Assembly (NCBI RefSeq): GCF_026914265.1
Contig: NC_069125.1
Coordinates: forward strand, 6,592,117-6,656,116
From: Mya arenaria
Lineage: Eukaryota > Mollusca > Bivalvia > Myida > Myidae
Direction: 5' to 3'
Length of the DNA stretch: 64,000 nucleotides
Part shown: one piece after another, positions 10,803-26,785 of the stretch
Layout: each line of letters starts with the position of its first letter
Position numbering within the stretch: position 1 is the first letter of the stretch
The notes under the pieces: generated by a model
Told to the model about the DNA's origin: nothing
The model's database searches: none
The model's input: the letters and a program-made list of their open reading frames with translations, nothing else
Program-made: the position numbers and the translations under genes

Positions 10803-12745
10803 CCTTCCTAATAACGTCAATTGCACGATCTAGCCACAAACCACCGTTCACCTCTGAGTAGCGCCGCGAAGTTGCACCCACTCTAACGTACATCAGAACG
10901 GCCTGTCCTCAAACCACCGTGTCACTCTGAGTAGCAACCCGAACTTACGCCCACTATAACGTCGCCCAGTATGGCCTGTCTTCAAACCACCGTGTCACTC
11001 TGAGTAGCAACCCGAACTTACGCCCACTATAACGTCAACCAGTACGGCCTGTCCTCAAACCACCGTGTCACTCTGAGTAGCAACCCGAACTTACGCCCAC
11101 TATAACGTCACCTAGTACGGCCTGTCCTCAAACCACCGTGACACTCTGAGTATAGCGTCCCGAACTTACGTCCACTATTACGTTAACCAGTACGGCCTGT
11201 CCTCAAACCACCGTGTCACTCTGAGTAGCGCTCCGAAGTTACGCCCACTCGAACATCACCCAGTATGGCCTGTCCTTAAACCACCGTATCACTCTGAGTA
11301 GCGCCCGAAGTTACGCCCACTATAATGTCAACCAGAACGGCCTGTCCTCAAACCACCGTGTCACTCTGAGTAGCGTCCCTAAGTGATGCCACTTTAACGT
11401 CACCCTGTACGGCCTGTCCTCAAACCACCGTGTCACTCTGAGTAGCGCCCAAAGTTACGCCCACTATAACGTCAACCAGTACGGCCTGTCCTCAAAACCG
11501 CAGTGTCACTCTGAGTAGCGTCCCTAAGTGATGCCACTTTAACGTCACCCTGTACGGCCTGTCCTCAAACCACCGTGTCACTCTGAGTAGCGCCCCGAAG
11601 TTACGCCCACTATAACGTCAACCAGTACAGCCTGTCCTCAAACCACCGTGTCACTCTGAGTAGCGCCCCGAAGTTACGCCCACTATAACGTCAACCAGTA
11701 CGGCCTGTCCTCAAACCACCGTGTCTCTCTGAGTATTGCGTCCTGAAGTAACGCCACTATAACGTCACCCTGTACGGCCTGTCCTCAAACCGCCGAGCCA
11801 CTCTGAGTAGCGTCCCGAAGTAACGCCACTATAACGTCAACCAGTACGGCCTGTCCTCAAACCACCGTGTCACTCTGAGTAGCGCCCCGAAGTTACGCCC
11901 ACTATAACTTCAACCAGTACGGTCTGTCCTCAAACCACCGTGTCACTCTGAGTAGCGTCCCGAAGTAATGTCACTATAACGTCACCCAGTACGCCCTGTC
12001 CTCAGACCACCGTGTCACTCTGAGTAGCGCCCCGAAGATACGCCACTATAACGTCAACCAGTAAGGGATGTCGTCAAACCGCCGAGCCACTCTGAGTAGC
12101 GTCCCGAAGTAACGCCACTATAACGTCAACCAGTATGGCCTGTCCTCAAACCACCGTGTCGCTCTGAGTAGCGCCCCGAAGTTACGCCCACTATAACGTT
12201 CACCAGTACGGCCTGTCCTCAAACCACCGTGTCACTCTGAGTAGCGCCCCGACGTAACGCCCACTATAACGTCACCCAGTACGGCCTGTCCTCAAACCAC
12301 CGTGTCACTCTGAGTAGCGCCCCGAAGTTACGCCACTATAACGTCACCCAGTACGGCCTGTCCTCAAACCACCGTGTCACTCTGAGTAGCGTCCCGAAGT
12401 TAAGCCACTATAACGTCACCCTGAACGGCCTGTCTTGAAACCACCGTGTCACTCTGAGTAGCATCCCGAAGTAACGCCACTATAACGTCACCCGTACTGG
12501 GTGATGCTACTCAGAGCCTGTCCTCAAACCACCGTGTCACTCTGGATAGCGCCCCGAAGTAACGCCTCTATAACGTCAACCAGTACGGCCTGTCCTCAAA
12601 CCACCGTGTCACTCTGAGTAGCGCCCCGAAGTAACGCCTCTATAACGTCAACCAGTACGGCTTGTCCTCAAACCACCGTGTCACTCTGGATAGCGTCCCG
12701 AAGTTACGCCTCTATAACGTCATTCAGTACGGTCTGTCCTCAAAC
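10803..12745. repeat. 73-bp tandem repeat array, about 27 units
   Basis: The unit is about 73 bp and contains CCTGTCCTCAAACCACCGTG, ACTCTGAGTAGCGCCCCGAA and ACGCCCACTATAACGTCAAC. Units vary by 1-3 bp in length (CGCC against CGCCC) and alternate GCGCCCC with GCGTCCC, which suggests higher-order homogenisation. At 12494-12516 a segment lies in the inverse orientation (see findings). The left end is degenerate. No coding potential. Confidence 0.92.
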
Positions 12746-14379
12746 AACTCGTATCAGAATAAACTTATGTTAAGCAGTTGACAAGTTGCTGTTCATTAAG
12801 CTTTAAAGCACAGAGTTTCTTTATTCCGCTAATATAATATAGGTTTTCAAGACTTCAAGATACCAAGGGAGACAAGTAAGAGAACATACTATATAAATGC
12901 GTTCTAGTTAAGTCCTTGCCGACATCTTACAACATGTAAACCTTAATTTAATTAAAAGAATTAGAATCAGTAGATAATAAAGATACAAACAAAATTATCC
13001 GTGTAGCTCCACTTCTGTTGTTATTGTTTTTTAATTAAAATTGTTTGAATAATGGACTATTTCGCTGGCTTATATTAGATCACAAAACCACTTAAGCTCT
13101 TGCAATTCAATTAAAGTAAAGAATTTGTAAAATTAAGAATGCATTTTAACAATTTTAAAACTCTGTGAATCATTTCGTTTTAACCTTCCCGGGAGAATGA
13201 TGGCGGGGGGGGGGGGTATTATTTGTCCCAGATCACACTTAATAGTAATGCGCTGGGTGAAGGTCATGGTCGTCTCGTGACGAGAATAGTTCATATATCG
13301 TACTCGAGGTATCTATACAGACACGTTACCAACATATTTATTTTTGCGGGTAATGTAGGTTACGCTTTTAAAACTCTTGAATGTTGATTTTCAGTATGTT
13401 TTCATTTATTTTAGAAATGTTCATGTATTATGCTTGATCTTTGTGTGTGAAATTTAAGACTAACTTAATACAGTGCTATATGAAAAGAAGGATACTAATT
13501 TTACTGGTAGCTAAGTTCCCATAAGTTCATATTAAACGCTGTCTATAATCGAGGTCATGTTAATATGTAAGTTAAGCACATAAATGAGTATTTAATGACT
13601 CTGCGTATGATATAATTAATATTGGGATCTATTTTTTTCTGGTTTCATTCATATGCCATTATGTTAATTAACTTCGCTATTAATCATTTAATATACTTTC
13701 AAGATGGAACTAATTTAGCATTACTATCGGTATAGCGAATCTTAAGGGTTGACTCATAAGCCTAGACAGGTATGTGGTTATACATCTCTTGTCTCGGTTC
13801 AGACTCAATATAAGGTTTTAGCTAAAGAGGCATGGAAGGTTGCTGCACGCTGTTCTTTTTGCTAGCACCCTTCTGCCCTCAAGGAGACCAGCATGTGTAC
13901 CCTCCTGCCATCATAGAATTAAATACTTAAGATAATAAACTATTTCTAGTTGATTAAAGCTTAAGATATGATTCTGAATTTATGAAAACTTGACCTATTT
14001 GGCAGTAGATCAACGCTTCACATCACGACATAATGTGTCCCTTCCTTCATTTGTATACAGGAAGGGCCGGAATTTTACACAACTAGTTTTTATCATTAAT
14101 TAAGCCTGCTAGATATGAAATGAAATAAAAAAAATTTCATTATTGATGCTTTTTCTGCATTAGGCTGAGCAAATTTATTGTTTAGTTTCTCGGCCACTAT
14201 ATTTTATTTTATTTCCTTCATGTTTGTCTACGGAAAACATGTGGGTTAGTTTTAGCAGCAGACATGCAGAGCCAGCAACAAAAGAGCAGCAAGGGCAGTT
14301 AGCACTTTGGTCGAACGTATCATATATACAAATTCAAAAACAGTGCAGTATACATCATCCTTTTAAAGAAGATATTGCT
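12746..14379. other. Intergenic spacer between two tandem arrays
   Basis: AT-rich sequence with a 12-bp G run at about 13205-13216. No exon or transposon end could be supported. Confidence 0.5.
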
Positions 14380-15667
14380 TTTAGAGTCAGAGAGCAGGCA
14401 TCCTTGTAATATTGCTTCTAGAGTCAGACAGCAGGTATCCTGGTGATATTGCTTCTAGAGTCAGACAGCAGGTATCCTGGTGATATTGCTTCTAGAGTCA
14501 GTGAGCAGGTATCCTGGTGATATTGCTTCTAGGGTCAGTGAGCAGGTATCCTGGTGATATTGCTTCTAGAGTCAGTGAGCAGGTATCCTGGTGATATTGC
14601 TTCTAGAGTCAGTGAGCAGGTATCCTGGTGATAGTGCTTCTAAAGTCAGAGAGCAGGTATCCTGGTGATACTGCTTTTAGAGTCAGAGGGCATGTATCCT
14701 GGTGATCTTGCTTCTAAAGTCAGAGAGCAGGTATCCTGGTGATCTTGCTTCTAAAATCAGAGAGCAGGTATCCTGGTGATATTGCTTTAAGAGTCAGACA
14801 GCAGGTATCCTGGTGATATTGCTTTTAGAGTCAGACAGCTGGTATCCTGGTGATCTTGCTTCAAGAGTCAGACAGCATGTATCCTGGTGATATTGCTTTT
14901 AGAGTCAGAGGGCATGTATCCTGGTGATATTGCTTTTAGAGTCAGAGGGCATGTATCCTGGTGATATTGCTTATAGAGTCGGACTTGAGATCGTTTGTGA
15001 GCACGGATCCTGGTGATATTGTCTCTAGAGTCGGACTTGAGATCGTTTGTGAGCACGGATCCTGGTGATATTGCCTCTAGAGTCGGACTTGAGATCGTTT
15101 ATGAGCACGGATCCTGGTGATAATGCCTCTAGAATCGGACTTGAGATCGTTTGTGAGCACGGGTCCTGGTGATAATGCCTCTAGAGTCGGACTTGAGATC
15201 GTTTGTGAGCACGGATCCTGGTGATATTGCTTCTAGAGTCGGACTTGAGATCGTTTGTTAGCAGTGATCCTGGTGATATTGCCCTAGAGTCAGACTTGTG
15301 ATCGTTTGTGAGCACGGATCCCGGTGATATTGCTCATAGAGTCGGTCTTGAGATCGTTTGTGAGCACGGATCCCGGTGATATTGCTTCTAGAGTCGGTCT
15401 TGAGATCGCTTGTGAGCACTGATCCCGGTGATATTGCTTCTAAAGTCGGACTTGAGATCGTTTGTGAGCACGGATCCCGGTGATATTGCTTCTAGAGTCG
15501 GTCTTGAGATCGTTTGTGAGCACGGATCCCGGTTATATTGCCTCTAGAGTCAGACTTGAGATCGTTTGTGAGCACGGATCCCGGTGATATTGTCTCTTGA
15601 GTCGGACCTGAGATCGTTTGTGAGCACGGATCCTGCTGATATAGCCTTTAAAGTCGGACTTGAGGTC
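14380..15667. repeat. Two-form tandem array: 37-bp units changing to 52-bp units
   Basis: From 14380 to about 14975 the unit is 37 bp (GATATTGCTTCTAGAGTCAG, then a short AGC-containing stretch and GGTATCCTGGT). From about 14975 to 15667 the unit is 52 bp. It is the same sequence with about 15 extra bases around TTGAGATCGTTTGTG, and CAGGTATCC is replaced by CACGGATCC. The switch is abrupt. No coding potential is evident. Confidence 0.92.
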
Positions 15668-15879
15668 GTCATTATTATTATAATTGTTTTTTGGGGGGAG
15701 ATGGGAGCTGGTCGTTTAGTTTACTACGCTACCGGACTAGCCCCGGTGTAAGTATCAGTCGTGTTCGGTTGTGGGGCATATTTCACAGATAGGATGATAG
15801 CCTAGCTAGAGATATCCTGGTTCTTAGCGTGTGTGAAGTGTATAGTGTTGTCAGACTGGACCCCTGTGTAACGTCCCTA

Positions 15880-15985
15880 ATGAAAGAGTGTTTGTATTGA
15901 TATTTGTTGATCGGGGATCAAATCTGCAACCCCTCGGTTGACAGGCATATTACTTAACTACGAAACCAGGGATCCGCCAATATAA
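15880..15985 (-). repeat. tRNA-like SINE head
   Basis: Read on the minus strand, 15975 to 15890 contains GGTTTCGTAGTTAAGTAATA (A-box-like) and GATTTGATCCCC (B-box-like) about 35 nt apart. That spacing fits an internal RNA polymerase III promoter. The flanks do not pair as an acceptor stem, so I call it a tRNA-derived SINE and not a tRNA gene. Confidence 0.5.
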
Positions 15986-16179
15986 TTCATTTCCGCCAAC
16001 CAAACGTTTATATTCAACATTGTTCCGCGCCGTAATTTGGTAGCGACGGGTTTTGGAACTTCGGCGACCTAACTTAGGATATATGATGTTTTTCCATTCC
16101 AGCATATTGGGCTTTATTTCCCCATATCCCATATACAGATATATGTAGTTATTCGGTATTAGGCCATTCCATGTCTCGA

Positions 16180-16400
16180 GGCACGCCCGTCCGCCTATGT
16201 TGAACCGAATCAGTTTACCGGATGCGGACGACGGATGCGGACAGCGCGCACATGGATATATTGACCTTACATGTTACCCCCGGGCCACTACCACCAGTTG
16301 CATGGTGCCGGTAGTCCATGTGCCTGCTGTCCGCATTCGCCGCCCGCAAACAATACGACGGTCACGTTCATGATGGAAATATTGCCTTATAAGAATAGAA
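16180..16400 (+). promoter_or_regulatory. Probable sulfotransferase upstream region with GC-rich foldback
   Basis: This GC-rich interval lies immediately upstream of the sulfotransferase ATG at 16401. Arms 16237-16256 (GCGGACAGCGCGCACATGGA) and 16315-16334 are complementary at 18 of 20 positions. A second, shorter stem (CACTACC against GGTAGT) nests inside the loop. Whether it is 5' UTR or promoter is not shown by the sequence. Confidence 0.4.
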
Positions 16401-20679
<4,279 letters not shown>

Positions 20680-21362
20680 CCTTCATTATATTAGCTTCAT
20701 TATATGAAATTGGACCTTCATTTGTCCGGCATTTTAGGATACGATTTAGAAAATAATAATGTTTAATGCTCATATGCAATTCTCAATGTTTTAATTATAT
20801 TTATATAGATTTTAATGTGCATTATATCGAATTTTACCATGATTGAGACCGTTTTCTTTATTTTCGTCTACAAATTAACTCCGATAATGGAACGGTAAGA
20901 TGTAGATAGGGTGAACCGTTCGATAACTACTGTGTGGGTAAATGTCAGCGCTATTCACTTATACCGCACGCTATTTATTGAACGTTGTCTTTGACAACAT
21001 GGTACAGATTAGTGACGTCAACCGTAACACATGTTATTGAAGGTATACACTCTCGCTAAAGCGCTAGTTTATTTTTATTTATTTTTCAATATTTATTGAC
21101 AACATGATACAAAACAGTTATATCATACACAACTCTTGGCTAACTGAGATTATAGAATAGCGCTCGGAGTAACTATTGATCTGCGGAGATCTTCTGTTTC
21201 ATGGTGTATGCCAAGTTAAGCGAACCTCAATTTCATAAGTCATAAGGACATGTTTTCCATCTTTTATTTCAACATTCGCAGAGCTAACACATTATTATTT
21301 ATTTTTCATACTATTTACTGGCCAAGACATTTAGTTTTAAACAACAAATATCAATACATCGA
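20680..21362. other. Short spacer between convergent genes
   Basis: It separates the stop codons of the sulfotransferase and the Ly6-like gene. Two related words, TTGACAACATGGTACAGA (about 20992) and TTGACAACATGATACAAA (about 21096), and a third near 40603, point to an old interspersed repeat. No exon is seen. Confidence 0.45.
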
Positions 21363-23064
21363 TTAAATGAACAAATCGAGTATCATGAATAACATCAACG
21401 TCATGCTGCACGTGGCTGTGCGTGGCGCCACGTTGCAGAAGTCCTTGTTGCACGTGCACATAGTTCCTGTGATGTCACCGTCTGATTCATGCCTGCACCG
21501 TGGGATCGTCTTCATCTGGGGGAGACACCCGCGGCTGATGGCTGTGACGACAATTAATCCACATGTATTGCTATACAGTCGAACAACGTTGGCTCTAACT
21601 CATAGGGACCGGAGTAAAGACCTCGAGCCTCAGAAAATTCGAGCCAAGCGGGAATGCTTACATTCAGTGTAAATATATCGGTCCTTTACAACCTGTTCGA
21701 GCCAATGAGGAATTCGAGCCAAGCGAGTTCGAGCCAACGGGTTTTGACTGTATTTGATATACATAATTAGTTGGAAGGTTTGCTAGTGCGAGATGCTTGT
21801 GACAGCTGATCGAAATGTTGGTATAAAGAACGACTACTCGTTTCAATCAATAAGCAATCTAACTGAATAGTCAGTCCCTCATGATTGTATTAAAGTAGGC
21901 GGCACGAAAGACACCGACATAGCCATAACCAGGGGCGAATCTAAGATTCGGCGTCAGAGGGGGCGTATGTTAAGAACTTTACCATTTGACTTGCGTCCCT
22001 TCCTCATAACGGAAATATAATTGGTTGAAATTTTTTGCAGTTTTTAACAATTTCTTGTCCGAAATGGTGCATTTTGAGGTGTATTGATAACTTTTTAATC
22101 CAATATTGAAATAAAAAGTAAACCTTGACTTTAAAAAAAGCAACATCTTGAACTAAAGAACGAATCATACCTTGGTAATCTCCTCTCCTTGCCGCAAACT
22201 TATAGCAGCTGGTCTGACATTGACCGACATAGACGTCACTATCGGTCCCCAAAGTGAAGACCGACCCGCACTCTGGGTCCGATTCCGACTGACATAGGTA
22301 GCAGTATATGCCTGTTTCGAAATAAAAACTTTATATTAACCGCGAATCCATAATACAAACGCTAGTATGCTGGGAAGACCTATTATTTAGCCATTTTGCA
22401 AAGAAAAACATGTACATATAATGCACCAGTCAATTGTAACCACGCCCCCCACCCTCGACCGAAAGACAAAGTCCCCGCTATTACCCGGACCTGGGTGGGC
22501 CGTGGTTACAATTGACTGGTGCATAATGGACATGTCTTTTCATCAATATTTAAGCGGAGTCCTGTGCAAAATTCGTTTGCGTCCAAACCCAAAATGTCCT
22601 CGGTGATAATATGATTCGTTTTAATATGCATCCGAACACCAAATCATTGAAGTCAAAATGGGCCTTTGGTGATTTATAATCCAATATAATTATATTTGAA
22701 CATATAAGAACACCGATATTGGACTGAAAACAATTCTCAATATATCAAGGGGAACTACTCTCCAAATGTTTAGCAAGAGTTATGGAACTTTCTAAACATG
22801 TGCGTGCGGTCATAGTGAACATCTGTACCGAGTTCCATTATATTTGATATTTAACGTTACTTTTACCTAATCTGGTAACTGCTGTCAAGATAACAAATGC
22901 ATGTACTGATAGTGATAAACGTAAAATCAACCTTGTAAACTGATAATACATGTGAAAAACACATCAAACTAAAAATGTAAAAACTTACCCTCACAATAAC
23001 TAATCCGCATCATCATAACAATCACAGCAAAAGCTATCTTAACATTGTTAATATAACTATCCAT
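21363..23064 (-). CDS. Ly6/Quiver-like three-finger protein, secreted or GPI-anchored, complete, three exons
   Basis: Exons on the minus strand are 22989-23064 (ATG at 23064), 22171-22311 and 21363-21541 (TAA). All borders are GT-AG, phases match, and they encode 131 residues. Residues 1-25 are a signal peptide (MDSYINNVKIAFAVIVMMMR then ISYCE). The mature part has ten cysteines in a Ly6/uPAR-like order: CYLC, PEC, GQC, TSC, RGC, RC, MCTC and finally the family hallmark CNKDFCN. The C-terminus is hydrophobic (MTLMLFMILDLFI), as expected for a GPI-attachment signal. Members of this family, such as Drosophila Quiver/Sleepless, modulate channels and receptors at the cell surface. The partner here is unknown. 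The gene was found only by joining exons. A Tigger-like MITE occupies intron 2. The GPI tail is short, so simple secretion is an alternative. Confidence 0.85.
21576..21750. mobile_element. Tigger/pogo-like MITE with TA duplication, in Ly6 intron 2
   Basis: It starts CAGTCGAACAACGTTGGCTC and ends, as reverse complement, CAGTCAAAACCCGTTGGCTC. It is flanked by TA on both sides (21574-21575 and 21751-21752). The 175-bp length, CAGT terminus and TA target fit a non-autonomous Tc1-mariner/pogo element. The interior repeats GGCTCGA words in both orientations. Confidence 0.82.
21930..22140. mobile_element. Degenerate CAGGGGCG-terminus element
   Basis: It begins CAGGGGCGAATCTAAGATTC and contains the AAATGGTGCATTTTG core shared with the copies at 3431 and 25376. 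The right end is unclear. It lies in Ly6 intron 2. Confidence 0.5.
22422..22523. mobile_element. 102-bp deletion derivative of the TGCACCAG MITE, TAA duplication
   Basis: It is bounded by TGCACCAGTCAATTGTAACC and its complement, with TAA on both sides (22419-22421 and 22524-22526). The interior keeps only the AAGTCCCCGCTATT part of the 309-bp form. A 3-bp TWA target is characteristic of PIF/Harbinger elements. Confidence 0.88.
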
Positions 23065-23690
23065 GTCTACATAACTGTTCCTTGTATAGAATTTTATTGT
23101 ATATTCTAAACCTACACAATGTTTGTATGTTTTTCTAACAGTACCATCCTTTGCACGAGTTGCTCGTGGTACTCATGTTCTAATATTAGAATTAAGGTGT
23201 TCCAACCATCATTAAGCTCATACATATTCATAGTAATGTTAGTCCGATATGTTTAGTCCTGGTGTCTGGTGACCGGGGACCCCGTTTGGCATTTTATAAT
23301 TTGCTCTGTTTGCCGTTTAAGATCATTTAAAATAAATAAACAATCATGCATTATACATATAAGGGTTTGCAGTGGTTAGATGTTCCCTATAGTTCTATTG
23401 TTAGCGAATATTGAACCTTCACACAACCAGAATATCTTGTTCAGCATACATCATTAAGGTCCTAATCTTTCTTTACACATCACAGGCTATTCCACTCGGG
23501 TTACAGTAAACTTAATGATGTACGTATGTTACATCTTATAACAAAAATACAAGCGTATTGAGGGTTCGAGGTACATACAGAAGTATTGTGTTTGATAAAA
23601 ACGTCACTGTGTGAGATGCACATGAATGTAGAATCAAGACATAAAAATATGGAAAAAATAACTGAAGAGTTTCGAACTTAAGCTTGTTTG
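23065..23690. other. Upstream region of the Ly6-like gene
   Basis: AT-rich sequence upstream of the minus-strand ATG. It should hold the promoter, but I recognise no specific site. Confidence 0.4.
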
Positions 23691-23693
23691 TTA

Positions 23694-24002
23694 TGCACCA
23701 GTCAAGTGTAAACACGGTCCCCAGGTTCGGGGTTACACCTAGGATAGTCGAAGAAATGGGCCGTGTTTTTACATTCTAGGTGGCCCCACAGTGCCGAGTG
23801 CATGCGGTGGTTTTGTCTTTGCGCCAAAATTAGCGGGTAATGGGCCTTACCTATGGTCCCTTGGGTGCGGGGGCATTTGGTGGGGATTTTACCAGCACTT
23901 CGTCCCCGCAGTGCGGGGATCTTACCCGGGCTTGGCTGGGCCGAAAGTCAAAGTCCCCGCTATTCCCGGACCTGGGGGCCGTGGTTACAATTGACTGGTG
24001 CA
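23694..24002. mobile_element. Full-length 309-bp TGCACCAG MITE, TTA duplication
   Basis: The terminal repeats TGCACCAGTCAAGTGTAAAC and GGTTACAATTGACTGGTGCA are flanked by TTA at 23691-23693 and 24003-24005. The GC-rich body translates in several frames without stops and gives recurring peptides in every copy. This comes from base composition and not from coding. Confidence 0.88.
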
Positions 24003-24005
24003 TTA

Positions 24006-25370
24006 TTTCAAACAAATATTTTTCAATGTCTCCGTTTCACAACTATCTGTCTGTCTATCCGTCTGTCAACGACGTCATCCAGGGTACTTTCTTCCTTACA
24101 ATAAAGCATAGCACCATAGTGTATCAGGGGTATTCGCAGCGATATAAGACTTTTCCCATGTTTTATGTTCTCTCTTGAACTAAAGCTGGGTCTTTTAAAA
24201 CACACTTTAAAAGAAATACCCCCCCCCCCCCGTTATTGAAACATTACAGCGGCGCAATGTATACAATGTCATGGTCGGCAACCACGGTACTTACTAGTAC
24301 TTCCTTACACTTCATAGCATAGAGTTGGGGTCAGTCATGCATAGGGTAGCGGGGAAAACTAACGAACGAAAACTCATTTTAATGCATATGTGCATACAAT
24401 ATACAAGAATCTTTATTTAAAGTCGGGTATATAATAACAAGAAACATTAGGTCAATGAACCATTTTCCGACATGAATAACTAACATACATAACATATAAA
24501 AACTTAACATGAGGCAGGGGAGACAACTCGTCTTCCAATGAAATTGTATGTTGTATTGAGATATCTTCAATGACCCAGTATTGTCTGTTGCCTCCACAGG
24601 CGAATGGTCTAAGTGGTTGTTTGGTGTTCTGGCGGATCAGGTTAATACCGAGAACACTTATTTTATAGGAAACATGCGTGTGAGTGCCTGTGCATATTCC
24701 CGCACTTATTCATTGCGGAACCAATCAAAACTGTCACATTAATTTATTCATAAATACGAGATTGTCCAAATCGCCCACAGTTCACAACGAAGCATAGCTC
24801 AGTCGTGTACCGGGGGTATCCGACGATGATGCAATGCCCTGTTGATCACTATAAGTGCATGCAGATTACATAACCCTTTTAAGAATGCCCATAGACATTA
24901 CCGAAAGGAGTAACACAACACTAAAGGAGTGTTTTAAACATGTCCTTCACATCCAAAATGTTGTGGGTTTGAGCTCCACATGGGAAACCTTCTAATGCCC
25001 ACACAGAAGGACCCCCAGAAATTGTGTCTACGCAGAAAGAAACACAAGAGTGGCAATTGTCCGCTGGCTGTGACTTTCCTCTTTATCTAACTAGTTTGTC
25101 GTTGTAAGTGGCTCGATCTTAACACCGTAAAAAACTTTTGGCAGTGCTCTATCGACTGAGCTTGCCGGTACACTGGTTTGCCATTACTAGCTCGTCAGCA
25201 CCACAACTCCACGAAGCGTTACTTCTGGGACATTTGTCAAGGGAGATCACTAGTGTAAGCAACAATTAAATTTAAACAAGTGACATAAACGGAGTTGCAT
25301 CTACACACTAAGCCTTGAAATTCGAAGTCAAAGGAAGCTTTGTATGCCATCTTCTGATTCACGAGCAGGG
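24006..25370. other. Transposon-rich spacer with possible tRNA-like SINE remnants
   Basis: A C run lies at about 24218-24230. On the minus strand, 25170-25098 carries GCTCAGTCGATAGAGCACTG followed by GATCGAGCC, resembling pol III A and B boxes. No gene is supported. Confidence 0.4.
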
Positions 25371-25375
25371 GCGGT

Positions 25376-25640
25376 TCCAGAATTGGACTTTAGAGGGGTG
25401 TAACTTAGGGAGCATAACCTCCATCCGAACCGATTTTGTTTGGTTAAAGTGTATTCAGGTGGGCTAGGGGATACTCCTCTACGAAAGTTTTAACAATTTC
25501 AAGTCAGAAATGGTGCATATAGGGCGTATTTTATTACTTTTTTCTCCTAATTCAAATAAATAGTAGACATGGACTATTTTAAAGGGACGCGCGCCGGTTG
25601 CGCCCCCGCAAGTGACGAATTCATCCGTTCCTAGAGTAAG
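25376..25640. mobile_element. CAGGGGCGG-terminus element (hAT-like)
   Basis: It starts CAGGGGCGGTTCCAGAATTG and includes the GAAATGGTGCATATAGGGCG core. It ends near ATTCATCCGTTCC, a decayed copy of the inverse terminus. Confidence 0.5.
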
Positions 25641-25959
25641 ATCCAATATACGGTGTTATGGATTACTAGGGAAATCCCCGACCCTGCCGACCAGTTGCAA
25701 CCGTGTTGTTGGCGTACCAGGACTTACCGTCGGATTGTCACTGAAATAAAGATGAATGCCCATTTTCCACACCACTAATCCCCCCCCACCCGACACACTC
25801 TCTCCGGATTCCTGTGGGGGGTAACTTATATAGGCAGTGAACATTTAGCCTATCATAAAAATACATTCCCAACGATAACCTGATGCCGCAATGCTTTGGG
25901 ATTGGGTGAGCTATACTTTCCCATTCTAAAACCGTGCATATCTGTTTGATTGCTAGAAT

Positions 25960-26256
25960 CATTGAGGATTTAGTGGGGACGCGCTCAGCCCCCCCCCCCC
26001 CCCTCTCCGCCATATATCCCCTAAATTCGTCCATGTTAACCATTTATGTCAATATCGGAGAAAAAAGTAAAAACAATATCAATACGCTAAAAATACACCA
26101 TTTTAACAACTGTTAAAAAAATCATGGGAGAGTATCCACAACACCCCCCTGGCAAAATTTTAAACAAAAAAAACGTTTGTGAGGGAGGGTAGCACGTAAA
26201 AAAAGTCGCGCCCCTACGTTACGCCCCTCTAACATCGATTCCTGGATCCGCCCCTG
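25960..26256. mobile_element. CAGGGGCGG-terminus element, inverse orientation
   Basis: The right end, CCTGGATCCGCCCCTG at 26241-26256, is well preserved. The core AAATACACCATTTT is at about 26090. A 15-bp C run sits at about 25989-26003. Confidence 0.55.
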
Positions 26257-26439
26257 ATAATCATCGAAATGATCAGTTGTTCCAAGAATTAAACATGTCA
26301 AATGCTATCGCGCCTTTTATGACGTTCGATCCTTACACCCGGATATTAACATTGCTGGCATTAATCCGTGCATTTGTCCTGAAACCACACTCGGGTATTA
26401 ATTGCAATCCATAACTGCTATTAGATCTCCAACCATCAA

Positions 26440-26785
26440 TGACTTTGAGAGAGAAATCGGAAATTCTGTTTCGTGACTCCAGCGGTTTTGTCGTCTGCTT
26501 TCGCAACGCGCCATCGGATTTAATAGATCGCGGTGCACCCTGGGATCAAATAAGGCAGACGACAAATCATAACAAATATGGCGTCCCTGGAAACCGCGAA
26601 AACGAGGCTTTAAGCTAGTAGCGGTAGCAAGGTGCTAAAATATACATGTCAACTTTATTTTGTTCAATTACACGTGAATTTATAAATACTTGTGGAAAGT
26701 TAATGAATTAAAAGTTATTAAAGACATTATGGGAGATTTATAGAAACAACTTCTGGTATTGGATATTTTGTGTCAAAAAGGTAGG
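26440..26785 (+). promoter_or_regulatory. Candidate promoter / noncoding first exon
   Basis: A GC-richer interval (26440-26640) in AT-rich DNA contains ATGGCGTCCCTGG with a stop after 11 codons. A strong donor-like AAAAAG|GTAGGT follows at about 26780. The first coding exon of the 34183 gene follows a TTTTTCAG acceptor (34169), so it needs an upstream noncoding exon, and this could be it. That link is inference. Confidence 0.25.

Noticed and set aside
3961..15667. CRISPR-like arrays (31-, 37- and 73-bp periodic sequence)
   Set aside because: Units abut with no unique spacers, and the window is clearly animal nuclear DNA.
23791..24178. Recurring GC-rich frames (for example GILPGIGW-type peptides) shared by several loci
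   Set aside because: They are translations of the TGCACCAG MITE body; copies carry indels that break any one frame.
24597..24680. Possible coding exon after CCTCCACAG, starting GEWSKWLF
   Set aside because: It vaguely recalls the last sulfotransferase exon, but lacks the RKG and GDWKN motifs and has no partner exons.
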